Assembly (NCBI GenBank): GCA_005408345.1
Contig: SEMN01000202.1
Span: forward strand, 558,001-622,000
Direction: 5' to 3'
From: Macquaria australasica
Lineage: Eukaryota; Chordata; Actinopteri; Centrarchiformes; Percichthyidae
DNA length: 64,000 bases
Shown: positions 13,226 to 27,084 of the stretch, in pieces
Numbering within the stretch: position 1 is the stretch's first letter
How the letters are laid out: the number at the start of each line of letters is the position of its first letter
The notes under the pieces: model-generated
Seen by the model: the letters and a program-made list of their open reading frames with translations, nothing else
Told to the model about the DNA's origin: nothing
The model's database searches: none
Made by a program: the position numbers and the translations under genes

Positions 13226-13840
13226 AGTGTCGGTCTGTTGGTCGGTCCAGCACTTTGGTCCAGACTGAAAGATTTCAACAGCTGTTCCAAATGACTTTGG
13301 TGACTTTTCTTGTAGCGCCACCAGCAGGTCAAATGTTTTACTTATCCAGTAAAATATCTCAACATCTGGATGGATTGGCATAAGATTTTATGCAGACATT
13401 CATGGTTCCCAGAATGTGAATCTCACTGATGTTGGTGATCCCCTGACTTTTCCTCCAGTGCCACCATGAGGTTGACATTTTTGACTTTTAATGAAATGTC
13501 TCCAAACTATTAGATTGTAATAACTTTGGTGATCCTCTGATTTTTCATATAGCGCCACCATCAGGTCAACATTTCAATTTGTCCAATACTTTGGTTTATG
13601 ACCAAATACCAGAAAAACTAATGACATTTGCATCAGCATCAACTGGACTTTGTGTTTAATGCTAATTATCAAATGTCAGCATGCTAGTATGCTAAACTCA
13701 GATGTTGACCATGGTAACCATTATACAGTACCTGCTTAGCATCAGCATGTTAGCACGTCAGCAAGTCTTTAGCTCAAAGCACCACTGTGCCTATGTACAG
13801 CCTCACAGAGCCATTAGCATCGCTGTAGCTATAGTTCATG
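13226..13840 (+). repeat. dispersed teleost repeat with GCTAGC/'gctaacatgctaa' tail, longest copy
   Basis: Begins with 'ggtctgttggtcggtccagc' and ends with 'cctcacagagccattagcat'. Inside are the family phrases 'gaccaaatacc', 'catcagc', 'tgctaattatcaaatgtcag' and 'catgctagtatgctaaactc'. A module 'tttggtgatcc...gcgccaccatcaggtca' occurs three times (13295-13329, 13431-13475, 13525-13569). Shorter diverged copies lie at 39436-39752 and 52360-52700. There is no coding capacity. The family is common in percomorphs; its class is not assigned here. Confidence 0.8.
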
Positions 13841-14243
13841 GTCAAAAGTTTTCATGTCCTGCTGAATTTAGACAAATTTTTTGGTAGCTGGGGGTCAGAC
13901 ATGCTGGAGCTTTCTTGCAATAATCATCAGTTGCTGTATGTTACAGCATATAACAGTCAGTGCCCTTTGAGCAGTGCTTATTGCATATGTCAGTAATGAC
14001 AGCCATCAGAATACAATGCAGAAGAGAGGCAGTGAGTTATTTATATATGTCCCTAAGTGGTGTACTTGTGAGTTGATCTGGTGGAAACTGACTTGCTCTG
14101 AAAGCCTCTTAATACGGCAACACTCAGACATCAGGGATTGGACTGACCACGTAACAACAGGACCGCGCTGCCAGCAAGAACTCCAACTCCCTTTTATCCT
14201 CTAATGTCATTTCTCCCAGGCTCTCTTTTTCATTTCTGACATT

Positions 14244-14263
14244 TTGTTGTTGTTGTTGTTGTT
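14244..14263. repeat. (TTG)n microsatellite
   Basis: Six to seven TTG units. Confidence 0.95.
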
Positions 14264-17159
14264 CTACTTCTCTGTCCGCTTTTCTGGCTCATGATTGTAT
14301 TTATTTATTATTTATCGTGTGTGATGCATATGTACCAGACATGTAATAAAGTGTACGTACCACATGTTTTGTACAATCATGACTCGCCCCGCAAAGTGCA
14401 TGTTACAAAAAGGGAAAAGAAAGATTATTAGCAACACACTTTGTACATTTTCTCTCTCCTTCCTTCTCACTGTTTCTCTAGCTCTCTCTTTGGTTCTGAC
14501 CCAGTATAATGCAATAAAATGTCAAACTAGCACATCAGTCCCAAAACTATATGTCCCTAGAGGGAATGCCTCACCTTGTCTTTCAATGCTACGCCAGTTA
14601 TGATTGACATGTCAACACCATTCCCTGTCCCTACAGACAGTGAATGACACATTGAGTGCAGAGAGACATCCATAAATAAAACCTGGCCATCATCACAATA
14701 AACATTTGTTGTGCACATCACAACAACTTTTTTTTTTTTTTATACAGTGACTTTCACATTTAAGATGCAGATTCATCACATCTGCTCTCTCAGATCTGTT
14801 ATCAACTTTTATTGGGCTCCAGCAGTTTGTCAGTGACGCCTGGGTCATTTATACTTCTGTGAAGACGTGATGAAACTGAGGCAGGTGAGACAGCAGAGGC
14901 AGCCAAACATACGGTAATACAAACATTCAAAATAAACTCAAATATGTTTAAGGTAACAACATCATTTAATACATAGTTGGCATCAGTATTACCTTATTTT
15001 GTGGTGTTTGTCAAATTTACTTTTTTATTTACGGGCAGTTTTACAAGTCCCGTCCTCAGGCGCGGTATTGATATCTGAACCTCTCTCTGTTGCTGTTTGT
15101 ACTTTAGTGAATATGTGGTACGCCATGCGTGGAGCACCCCATTTCTTTTCTGTTGCAGGAGCCTCCAGATGAGCTGTCGCCTCCAATACTATCAGAAATT
15201 GATGGCAGAATGGATGTGATTGGTTCGCTGAGCAAAGGCCCACTCAAATTCAATTTCAAAGTACAGAAGGACCCTAATTTCTAAGTCGCTATGTCAGTCT
15301 GAGCGGGGAATGAATTTTGACAATGTCATCTGCAGAATATGTTGTAGTATACATGCAACCCTCATGTTGACACTTGCTGATAACCAATTATTGCCTTTCA
15401 CTATCTTTAATACATTCACAGATGTTTACAACGTTGCCTCAGACTTTGATTTCAGACAGAAGATTTACAGTCAAATCAACGTTCATGTCGCGCAGAATGT
15501 TGACAGCTCTCCGAGAACACATTAACATACAACTGCATGGGATTTAATAATGTCTTAGCGAAGAAATCCATCAGCAGCTGAAGCTTTTCATTGTGTCCGA
15601 TTAAACATCTGAGTGGAAATGAATTGCCTCTCTTTTGGAGGAAGAAAATTACCCATTAAAAATTGAAGTACATGTTAAGTGTTCGTGAAGGAGGGGAGGC
15701 CACTTTCGACCTGCAACACACTGTCATCACGCTAAGAGAACTACTTGACCTTACCTATCTCTACATGTCGAAGCTGAAAACAGTTGGTGTGGGTGATCCT
15801 TAAGCACCGCTCATTATGAGTGATTAATATTTTTAATCAACACAAGGTCATGTGAGGTCTAATAAACAGCCTCCTGAATAGCGTTGTTGTCGTGCCTGCC
15901 TGCATAAATCTGCAGTTCACTCCACTCTAATTACTGTCTTGCTATGGAAAATAACCCTCAATGACTTTCACACATTCTGAGCGCTGTGATAGTCAACTTC
16001 TAGTCATCGTCAGTGACCTTGTTTTAATTTAAATGGCAGGCTAAGTGCCGCAGAAGAAACGGAGAGAGGTTCATTCAGTTTAGTTAACAGAGGAAGTTAA
16101 GGGTCAAAGGTCATGTTGGTATGCATTGAATCAATTACACTTACAGCTGATTATGTCCGCAGGTGGGTATGAAATGAGATTTAGCATTTTAACTGCCTAA
16201 TGAGCTAAGCTAATGTGTTTGACCGTTTAGCTCAGCATGGTGGTGGAGGTTTATCATTTAGCTTTGTTGATCAGGGTTATCCATGTGTTGGCTAATATCT
16301 CAAATGGATGATTTTCCAAATAGGCTATATATCCGTCATCTTAAACTGCCTGTAGCCACAAATCCTTGTTCATTCCCCTTTTGAGGAAACATTTTGATAC
16401 TCTCAAGTAGTTTAAATTTAAAGTAAACGTTAAGATTGCTTCTGCACTTCTGTATATTTTCAATCACTCATCTGTTCTCTGCCATAGATAGATAGAAAGG
16501 TTTTTTTTTTTTACTTACACTTAAACTAATCCCTGTTATTCAGGCAGTATGCAGCATTGACACATGTTGTGCACAGCTCCAGAAATGAACTTTGCCTCAT
16601 CAGATCCACTCCAAACACTGCATAACTTATACAGTATTTCTTGCTTTTTAAAACTATATACTGCAGCGGTTTTTCTGTTTTGTAGTCCCATGAAAACAAA
16701 CATTTAGGCAAAATATAATGTGTGTCTCAGAGCTGCTGCACTCTCATCCTCTACAAACATCACAAAGGGGCTCTTGTCAGAGGAAATTAGCCAGATGCAG
16801 AGATGGGATTGGATAAAAATGTAGTCTTTTATCCAAATGTCAATGGCTCCTGTTCTGTGGAGCGAGGTAGTTATCCTTAAGTAGATAGTGCTTATTGTGT
16901 GCTGATCAATACTTGGCAAACCAGCAGCCCATTAAGTGTTGGAAAAATAGCACAATGATAAACTAAAACCTATACACAGCTTAAGATACTCCTCTGTATA
17001 AAGTGCTTTTTTTTACTTGTATTTTTCTGTACTGTATGTTTATACCTTTCAAGTAGCTCCCCAGGTTTCCCCTGATTTGTTTTTTGAAGTTACTCCTCTG
17101 CAGCAGCAGTCCCAGCGAATGTAAGAGGTGGGACAGAGTGAAAACATCTAGAAAATATA

Positions 17160-17163
<4 letters not shown>

Positions 17164-17195
<32 letters not shown>
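17164..17195. repeat. (TA)n microsatellite
   Basis: About 16 TA units. Confidence 0.97.
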
Positions 17196-17199
<4 letters not shown>

Positions 17200-17504
17200 C
17201 TGTCCATTATTATTAAATCTCCACTACAGATGTCGGATGGGACCACATTCAGTACTCTGTTACTTCAACAATGAAGCAGTAAGTGTGCCGGCGAAACTCT
17301 TGAAGGGTATAGCGCAGTACGTTTCATCTAGTGGTCATTAGACTTGCAAACAATGTGCTTGTTTATCATAATAGCGAAGGATGCCCCGGTCAGACAAGCT
17401 TGTTTATTTCTCCTTGTCTTTGGCTGAGTGTCCTCACTTGATAAATATCCCATTAACTCTTCTGTTCCACTTAGCAGTCTGGCCATGTGGGGCTCCTGTT
17501 TGGC

Positions 17505-17540
17505 CACACACACAAACACACACACACACACACACACACA
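17505..17540. repeat. (CA)n microsatellite with one AAA interruption
   Basis: CA tract broken once by AAA near 17513-17515. Confidence 0.96.
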
Positions 17541-17636
17541 GTTTAACATGCTCATGTTCATCTAAATGTTCACGTCAACCCATGCACGCACAGGGCAGTC
17601 ACACACACAAATATCATTACCCATCTCTCTTCATCT

Positions 17637-17639
<3 letters not shown>

Positions 17640-17683
<44 letters not shown>
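17640..17683. repeat. (CA)n microsatellite
   Basis: 22 uninterrupted CA units, 100 bp after the preceding CA tract. Confidence 0.97.
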
Positions 17684-17685
<2 letters not shown>

Positions 17686-19630
17686 CTGATGTACTGTATA
17701 TTTTGGAGTTTCTGCTTGGGCACCTAGTTTGCAGGATTATGTAGCACCCCCCTGCAGGCAGATTTGTTCCCATGTTGCCAAATCTTTCGCTCCCCTTCAC
17801 TATCCCCCATAACTACCCCCCACCAGTGCCCTTTTGTTTGCTAAATAAGTACAGTGTGTGCATCCCACCCAGTGTCTCAGCGGCCATTTATCTTTCATGC
17901 TGCCCCACAGTTCAGGAATAAGAAGAGAAATTAATTTAGTCTCTCTGTCACGAGAGCGCATCAAATTTGGCGACAGCAGGCACGCTCAGCTCATTTATTA
18001 CCTCTCTCTTGGCTTCATTGTGTTTCAAGAAGATGGGGGGGATCCCTGTAAGGAAAAAAAGGAGGAGGATTAGAAACTTTTTTTTATTCCTAGAGAATGG
18101 AAGTCTTCATAAAGAAGGATAATGAGGGAAAGAGCAACATATGTCACAGCTGGCTAATTATATGGTAACTTGGTCATAGATTTCCTTGTTGAAATAAACT
18201 TTACGGGCGGTGGGTTTGACTTGGGTGTCGGTCTCACATCTAAGGGTGGTTGTGGTGGGGATGAATGATCGTCCCCCGCTCCCAAAGAGTAAACTCTGTG
18301 GGCTGACAGACACAAACAAGGCTGGGAGGGGGATGTTTCCATCAGGCTTCTGTGCGTGGAAACAAGAATCAGCAAGAGCAGTCTGAACCATATTGCACTG
18401 CATAATAACAAAAACACACAGGGACGTATACTAAATGATTGCAGTGGTGCCGGTGCATCTCTGTGCGCATAAAAACAGCTGCTCATCTATCAACCTGTGA
18501 GCACCAGTCATTACATGGAAACAGGATTACCACTGGGCAGGAGAATTAAAGCATCTGGCAGGTATTTTTAAGAAATGGCACAGGAAAGGTGTGAATACAG
18601 AGAAGGTAACTCTGCACTCTATAGTAAATATGACCCTCAGATGATTACTGTCTTAAAAACACTCATTCAAATTTTTTTTTACATGTATCTTTAAATCCCC
18701 CTGCAGCGTCATGTACTTGTTCCTAAAAATGACTGGTATCAGTGCGTGCCATCAGGCAAATGACTATTTTACAGGATTGGGGTTGAGCCCTGCTTGCTAA
18801 GAGGGCGCCACTTTAGAGGATAAGTCAGGGTATCACATGCAGTAGTCTCTTTCTCTTTTCACTCTTTGTCGGTCTCCCTTATTTTCTCATTTTAACACAC
18901 AAGCACACACAGATGTGCATGTTAGAAAAAGCAGTTTTAGAGTCATTTATGTACTTAATATGGCTATTCCACACAACATTTGCAGTTTGTGGCCTGCTGC
19001 GCTGCATGCTGTTTCGTGAACAGTAAATATCCCATTTAATCAGTAGGAATCTTACTTTTGTTTTCTGTAGGCACTTCTTGGTGTACATTTTTTCCCAGCA
19101 TATAATCAGTTAAAATAAAATCTGTTTGCTAGAAATGAATATTTACTGTAGAGGCAAAGGCTAGAGGTTGACTGCTAATGGACCAGTTGAAATGTGCGCA
19201 GGGAAAAAAGGAAAAAAAAACCCGGCTAATATCGTTTCCAAGAAACATTATAGGGCAGTGGTGAGTTTGAACTCTCACTGCATACCACATGATCGTGACT
19301 TCTGACTCCAGAGCCCCTTTTATGAACTGAGTCCAGAGAGTATGGCCGACAACTCTTGAAAGTTATATAAGGGATGAAATATTTAGTATTCTGAGGATGT
19401 ACCATCGCGGTGGTGGTGTCGTGCCCCGCGTAGATGCACACACACTGAGAGCACCAGTGAAAATAGAAATGGAAAAGCACAGAAGATCCTACAGATCATC
19501 CAGTATGTTTGTGTCTGCACTGCAGATGTGATAAAAAGAAGCACATATATGGTGTTGTTAAAGTTGCGGTTGTAAACATGTGAGGATGAATGTGACAGTG
19601 AGAGGGATATGTATTGCTTCCTTCCTTTGC

Positions 19631-22600
19631 TCATTAGAGAGCCCACTGTGGCTTGAAGCCCCTTTTGTGGCAATTCAGTCTGACAGATGTGGTCCAAATG
19701 CTTAATAACAGCATTGATCTCCTGTGATCTGATTGCGTTTCCATCGGGCTGTCATTTGTGGGGCCATCCCATCAATAATGTGTCTTTTTGGGTGGAAATG
19801 CAGCAGATCATTAGACTTCTCCACGGGGGAGCCATGCTCAGCCAGCAGAAGGCACTGCCACATTTTACTCCAATTACAGCACATTTTAATGATTTTCCGT
19901 CATGTAAATAAGCAAAGTAGTCCAGATGTCTTTCTCTGCACCATCTCCCCGGGCTAGATGGGATATGTAGTCTACCTGTTGGGGAGGCAGACATTTTTAA
20001 CATGTAAACTAAATCCATGAACACAACTAACAAATCAATGCATTAACACACAAAAGATGGTTTTTATAGCCAACTTTAGTCCAGTAAAGCAAAGTGATAT
20101 TGATTAGTTGTGGGCTGACTGGCCTCTGCCCCAGAGACATCTCCTTGCCTCGTCCTTTATCAGCTGTAGGTAGAGGTGACAAACATGCATGCATAAAATA
20201 CACTCAGCTTCGGACCCATAGTGCATTGCCTTCGCAGAAAACACACACAGACAAAGACACACTATGTAAAGCTACTCCCCTCTGCACAAAACACACTTGT
20301 CAGGTCTCTAATTCAGTACAGTCTTGGGAGCATAGGATAAATTGGAGCCATTCTTCAACTTGCACAGGCTAGGTGTCTGGGAGAGTCAATAGTCTGCTAA
20401 ATACATGTTGTTAGAAGTCCAGGTCTGGCTCTGTGGGTTTGGCTGCAAGTCATTATTGGAGCCCCCTATGTGCCACATATTTATTGGCATGTAGTCCTGA
20501 CATGGGGATTAGTTCTGAGTGCCAGAGAGCCTGTGAACACCGGGGAGATGTAGGTTACAAGACCACTCAGCTCTGTGTTTGTGAACAGGGGAAATGTAAT
20601 TGTGCTGAGAGGCTGTCATGGTCTGCTAAAGGTAGAGTACACCAAGGTGCCTTCACGTATGCATCCACTCAGACTGGGATAGAGGGATGTTTGGAAGATC
20701 CTTTCACAAATAATTGTCAAAGGCTTTGCAAATTATTAACTTATTGTTACGGGTAAACTTGTTTAAATGCATATCAACCCATTCGTTAATTACGAAAGTG
20801 TGTCATCATTGCCACCAAAAATAACAGATAAACCACAAGACATTATTACTGTTGTGTAGTTATTTCAAGATCCACTCAAAGCTCATTGAGGTTATGATAG
20901 CAATCTTTCACTAGTTATCATTATTATTATTATTAGGCCAGGTCTTGCAATCTATGCATTTATTGGGCTGCATGCAAATACCACCTGTACAAACAGATTT
21001 GTTTTTAAGTGGCACACACAAGTGATTTAAGAAAATGTAACAATTTTCTTTTTGGTATGAACAAAATTTTCAAGCGGTCCAGAGCCGTCCTACGAGTCAT
21101 TTACAGAAAAGAAAAAAAAACACTTGTATGACTGAATTAATTTGGAGTTTAAATATGCTACCAAAATCAACTAAAATAAAAAATATAACTAAAACAAGCT
21201 TAAAGCAATCATCATCATCATCATCATCATGGCTTGCCAATTTACTGAGAGGTATTTTAGATTTTATTGGCACATTTCAGTCGTTATTAGGAAATTCTTT
21301 CACTCCGACAGCTGCCTCAGAGTCTTTATGCAGGTAGTGTCCAGTATCATCCTCTGTTGTACCCGACAGTGTAACATCACCTACTGTAGGCTTTAATATC
21401 CTCTCCTCTAATATCTCTGTGATTTTCATCCCTTCCCTGACAGCTTCTCACTTTGCTTTAGAAAGACGGTTTTAGCATCTAACTATATGGTAAATCATTC
21501 CCTCTTTATGTCTGTCACAGCTCTGCTTTGATGACACATTGTTGGCAGCTGTACTATTAACATTTTATAATTGTTTAGGGTCCTCTGATATGACTGCTAA
21601 CTCTGCTAAACGTGTTATCTTTTTGTCTGCTCATTTCCAACAGCAGGACTTGAAGCTCTGCAGTGTGAAATGCTTCTTTTTACTCTTCGGTAACATTTTT
21701 GAGAACAAAACTTGCCCACACATGGAGCAGAACAGGTAGCCTTAAATGGCAATCTTAGGGGTGTCTATTATGCTGATTAGCAAATCTGACGAACGTGCAC
21801 CTCCTCACGAGAGTTTGGTGAATCCGACTTGGACACTTGTACGAGCAAACCTCAAGATAAAAAGTAAGAGGTTTAGGATAAAAATATGAAAATGTTCTTG
21901 CATGAGGCCCAATGTCTTTATGTCATCATGTGTCTTGTTGATCATAATGAGTACTCTTGAAGTACTCCTGAACGTCAAGTTAGGATGTTCAAGGTCACTG
22001 CAGCGTACTTCATCTTTATCCTACAAAGACCTGAACTTGTTTAACCGTTACATTTTGTTCTCCGCGAAGAAATGTTGTTGTGCTCCACGGGCCTCTGTTG
22101 GGTAATGTTGGCCAGACTGGCGATCATATACTCTCAAGTCATCAATCAGCGACCATATGATCAATCACATGTCAGCTACACCTTAGCGGGTATCACCTTA
22201 TTGGGTCATCTATCACATATAATTGCATGCTGTGTTTGCGAACCGTAGTCCATGAATTATCCACTAAAAGTCCTCCCAGATGTGACAGAGAAAGACAAAA
22301 CTCTTCACAGTGTTAAAAGATGTGCAGTGGAGGATTTCAGGCGCTTTTGAATGTAACAAGGATAACATTTACAGATACAGATGTAGATGTCAGAGTGTCC
22401 TAAACCTACAGTAACTCCTCTTCCAGTGCTGATAGAGGAGAGTGAAATGATCATGGGATGGAGTGGAGGAGGGAGAGAGGTGTGGGTTAAATTCGTATAC
22501 ATGGCCCCAGAGAAGAGAGAGGAGGAGGAGAGTGGGAGGACTAATTGTCTATGTAGAGGCTCATAAAGTGTAGGTCATTAGTGTTAATCATGCCGTGCTG

Positions 22601-25600
22601 TCACCTAGGCAGCTGTGATTATCTGACATCTATTGTTGCCGCCGCTGTTGTCCTCCTCACACTGTAAGTGCTCTCTGTCTCTTTGTTCCCTTGTGTGCCT
22701 GGACATCTCTCCTTTTCACCTGAGCCTGTCTGGCTGTCTTTGTTGTTTTTAGACTATCAAGAGTGGGCTTTCTCACAGCCTCACTTGCCACTGTCAATTT
22801 GTCAGTTCTTACTCTCTCTGTGTGCGTAATTACATTTCAACCCGAATGTCGGCAGAAGTGCAGGGTCTTTGTTAAACAGTTGCACTGGTTGATAGGTCCA
22901 ACCCACTTTTTAAGGTTATATGTCTGCGGATGGCCCTGTTCACTCTGATCACCCAACGCACTATTCATAACTAGTCGGGGTGACATGTATTCAAATGCAT
23001 CCCCGACCACACTGAGGTTTTGACATTTGTACCCAAGTTGCCAAACTCCCATCACAACCCTCTTCTCCAGCTGTGTGACTGAACACAGATACAAAGACTG
23101 AAAGATCAGTGAGTAAAGTCTCCCTGTGTTACCTGATCGAAGGTGAGGTGAGGTGAAACGATCTTTCTTTTTTACACACAGCTAATGTTAAGTTGTTTAA
23201 ATCAGTGTTTCCCATTGGGAGATTGTGAAACTCAGCTCAAAAAAAACAACAAAAAAAACTGAAATTATGATTTGATAATATATATCCACATATTTGTGCG
23301 TAGGAGAAAAATCAAAAGAGTAAGTAAGATTACAAATTTGCGTGATGCTGATTTTTACAGTTATTGTCACAATAACTGACTACATAAGACATGCCTCAGT
23401 TTCCCACCAACCTGAGTCAATTGTAAGTTGATTAAGACTGCAGGAAGACTAGCTGGAAAAAAGAAAAAGTAAAGACATTGTAAATGGTTGGAACAACCAT
23501 TTTCTGTCACTTCAAGTGGAAATAGTACAAATGCTAACTGCCAAAACTACTAAAAGAATACCATTGACAAATACCATAAAGCCATCCCTTCTAAAGGGGT
23601 ATGATAAAGGGGTACTTAAGCCTATCTGATGGGGCTGTGGGGGTACGTCAGACAAACCCACCCCCAGGTAGCCCGCCGTCATGCAGCGACTCCTGCTGCT
23701 GCTCTGCACCGTCTTGAATCTTGCTGCTTTTCGCCCTCGACATTCCCAGCACCTCCTACTTAGATCTGCTTCTATGTGCTCCCAATCAGGTTTAATGCAT
23801 GCGCAGCAGCGATCTTTAAAAGCAGATGTTTTCAATCAAAACTAAGCAAAAAGTGTATTTTTTTCTGTCTGGCAGCATCCAGAGTCACTTTAGATAAATT
23901 CAAATGGAAGCAGAGAAGTGGAACTGTCAGTATATTGTGATGCCAAGTGTGACCTGCAATCTGTTTCCACTGGATCTAAACACAACCTTTTATCTGGATA
24001 CAAAACACTACAGGGTCTGAACTGCGCCAGTGTGACAGTTCACAACACCTCACTGTATGGTTCATTTTACTCTTGCGGACCTGTTCTTCAGCTAAACACA
24101 GGATTCATTCCTCCTGTAAAATGATGAGAAGTGTAAAATAATCGACTTTATATGAAACAAATAAACAGACCATTTTGGCTTCTGCTAGTTCTTCTAGCAT
24201 GTGTTCCTTTATTGTTTTTATGTGTGTGTGTTAATTGTCATGAGTTTGAACCTAAAGTAAAATATGTTATACTATTCCAACATATGTTTTGTGATGTCAG
24301 GATAACCCACTGCAGACTCTGTGGCTGCTTACATTCAGTAACTTGACAAACTATGCAATATATAATTCCTATTTACATAGTTTTACCTATTTTTGGACAA
24401 TCAGAGTTGCATTTTTGGGTTAAAAACAGTCCAAATATATTCCACAGGAGTGGTGAAATAAACTAAACAATTTCAGTGTTACTGCTGTTTTAAAATTTGA
24501 GTGCTTTACAACACTATTTGTAGTAATATCAGGATACAAATGTACTAGGTCGCAATAAAAATATAAAAAGGCAATAAACTCTTGTCTGAAATGGGCCCCA
24601 GAGTTTTAATTCAAGGTTACAGACATTAAGGTAATAGGGATGTGTTCCCTGCATGTCTAAAAGTGTTGTGGAACAGCATGGCTTGATAACCTTTAGACTC
24701 CCTTTGGCGAACACACCTGAACCACAGATGTGTGCTCTGCTGCAGCAGCCCGACGGTTCCTTTTGTTCCTCTCCTCCAGCGAGCGAGCCATAAGCTGGAG
24801 ACAATAGGTTTAATGAGATTATAAAGGGCATCAGAGGAGTTTCTATGGATCACAGAGTACACACACAGTACCAAATGAGACAGTCAACATGGTGAGATAG
24901 GTCTCTGCTTCCTGTAACAATATGCTGACCGTCCATCTTGTCTGGTTGGAGTAAGCTGCCTAGGGACCTGGGGACCTGCGTGGAGGGTCAGGAAGAGGGT
25001 CTGGGTCGATGTTCTGGGGCCCTGAACTGAAAACCCAATTATCCCAGCATTTCAGTCAGGCTTAATTAGGCTTGTCTGATGTGCAGCGGATTCATTATGT
25101 TTCTAATTAAGTCCCTATCAGCCCCATAGAAATAATGGCTTTATGGTACATCAAAACCAAGCTGCACTATGCTGACATGATTGCAAAACTATCCTCTGGC
25201 AATCTTCCTGAGTGGGTGGTCGCAAGGAGGTTGTAGTCTCCTTCAAGAGAGGCTTTTGAGCAGAGGTGTTCATCTTGTGGGCAACCGGGGACAGAATGTG
25301 ATGTGGATCGAGATGGACGTCTTTCTCTATAACCAAGAGAAACTAAAGACAGAGCATATAAGATGTTTTAAAACAGCAGATGTTCATTTTCTTCCTTTTT
25401 TATCTCACATGATATATGGATTTCATGATTTACGTTATACATATTTACTGTATGGTTTGCATAGTAAACAACATCTGTATGAAAGTGGACATTCTTGTTT
25501 TCATGTAAGACAAAATACTCAAACACTGTGCAGTGCAAAGCTTATAGATTGCACATTTTACAACACGTTATTTGACTTATTTCAAATTGGTTCTGCAACT

Positions 25601-27084
25601 AAACAATAAGCAGGTGGAAACCTTCACTGGGAGAGATCACTGAGTGCATGAGTCCTTGAGAATGGATTGACTGCAATTGAAATATTTGCCTGGTTTCACA
25701 GCAGCACATTATCTGTTTTGAAAGAAAAAAATACAATTTTGATTTGAGAACCTCTCAAAATGTGATACTTAATGTGTGACACAAGGCACAACAAATTCCC
25801 AAGTTGATTCAAGGACAAACAAAAAAAAAAAAAAAAATGAGAGGGCTTGCAAAGTCATTTTGACCTTGAGAAAAGGTTTCCTACCTTTTGTTATTCTGTT
25901 CAAAACAGATTTATTCATGTGCAATTAATGTGCAATTCATACGCAAATACATTCATTCCACAATACGAGCTGCACCTCAGCAAAGATATAAAGCAATATC
26001 GGTAAACACACACACACTGCAAAACATGTCACAACCACTCAAACAAAGCGGCGTAGCTAGTGGGGCTTTTGGCCTTTATCTACTTCATGAATTCATGTGC
26101 CACTCAAGAGAAAACAAAAAGAGAGTGCTTTGATTTGGGTTAAGGCTACAAAGTACAAGCAAAACACAAGCTCTGGATGAGGAGCTACTAACTGATGCTG
26201 ATTTAAATATCTCAGAGGATGAGGCTTACACTCCAGGGAGAAGAGAGGGCTCAAGTGGAGAGAACATGTGGAAAACACTTGGATGTGACACGTACAGTAC
26301 TCAGCTGATGAAACAAAACAAAAAATTTGAAAAGCAGAAAACCAGCCACCATGCTGTAGAGTCAACAAATTATAGGCAAAACAGACACTGTGGGTGGTTT
26401 CTTTTATTTCCTTACTTTCCTTGTTTATTTTTAAACTGGATTCTGTATACATACATTGAATGTGGTTTCCAGTTGCATAAAAGCATGTTTTCTAACCCAA
26501 AGTGTTGAAACACAGCTACTGTATAGCCACTAAACAATGGACTGAATTGTTGTGCAGGCACAAAACCAACAGAGGAACAAATGCAGATGCAAAGGCGGTG
26601 TGGTCGTGCAGAGGTCTGTGTTTTGTTTTTGTTTATTCCCATGTGTCTCTTTAGTAATTTCATGGCTCTGTTGCATTGAGAACTTGATTGTAGTGCAGCA
26701 CAGCTGGCCCTCTCGAGCCCTGCGTGTCTGTGGTAGTGGGCGACAATTGTTTTTAAGAAAGACAATTTTTATTGAAGCAAAACAACATTTTCTCTGGTAA
26801 TCAAATTGATATTTTCTGTTGTAAATTGACTTATTATTGGCAGGCTTCACTTTTTATGCAATCATGTGAACAGCTTAAACCAACCATTGTTGCAGTATTA
26901 AAGGAATCATTGTGCACATGTGAAGGTATTATGATTAAATGAATGACATTTTCCCATCACTTGACACAAATACAGGAAACAGACAAAGAACAGGTGCACT
27001 TGGCAGGATATTTGGAGTGTGGTGTACGTGTATTTGGGGTGCTGTACATTTATGCTTTGGCTGTCTGCACTTCACGCCAACTGT
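19631..27084. other. intergenic with CNE-like stretches
   Basis: No exon is supported. Enhancer-like stretches stand out at 19640-19915, 22545-22650 and 24990-25160. An (ATC)n tract lies at 21208-21230 and a poly(A) run at 25820-25837. The CpG-richer block 23590-23830 may be a repeat I cannot name. Confidence 0.5.
21208..21230. repeat. (ATC)n microsatellite
   Basis: Seven to eight ATC units. Confidence 0.96.

Larger units (their letters stand above)
13841..19630. other. intergenic with simple repeats and candidate conserved elements
   Basis: No gene is recognised. Simple repeats lie at 14244-14263, 17164-17195, 17505-17540 and 17640-17683. The stretch 15540-15960 looks like clustered enhancer sequence with a TGATTAA/TTAATCA palindrome at 15821-15839 and a nearby CAAGGTCA nuclear-receptor half-site. 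Confidence 0.5.

Noticed and set aside
19440..19500. 'KAQKILQII' translation reminiscent of the C-terminal part of fish LINE ORF2
   Set aside because: Very short, and followed by no matching residues.
25181..25609. Plus-strand open frame of about 142 codons
   Set aside because: No family resemblance, no promoter or splice evidence, and composition like the neighbouring intergenic DNA.
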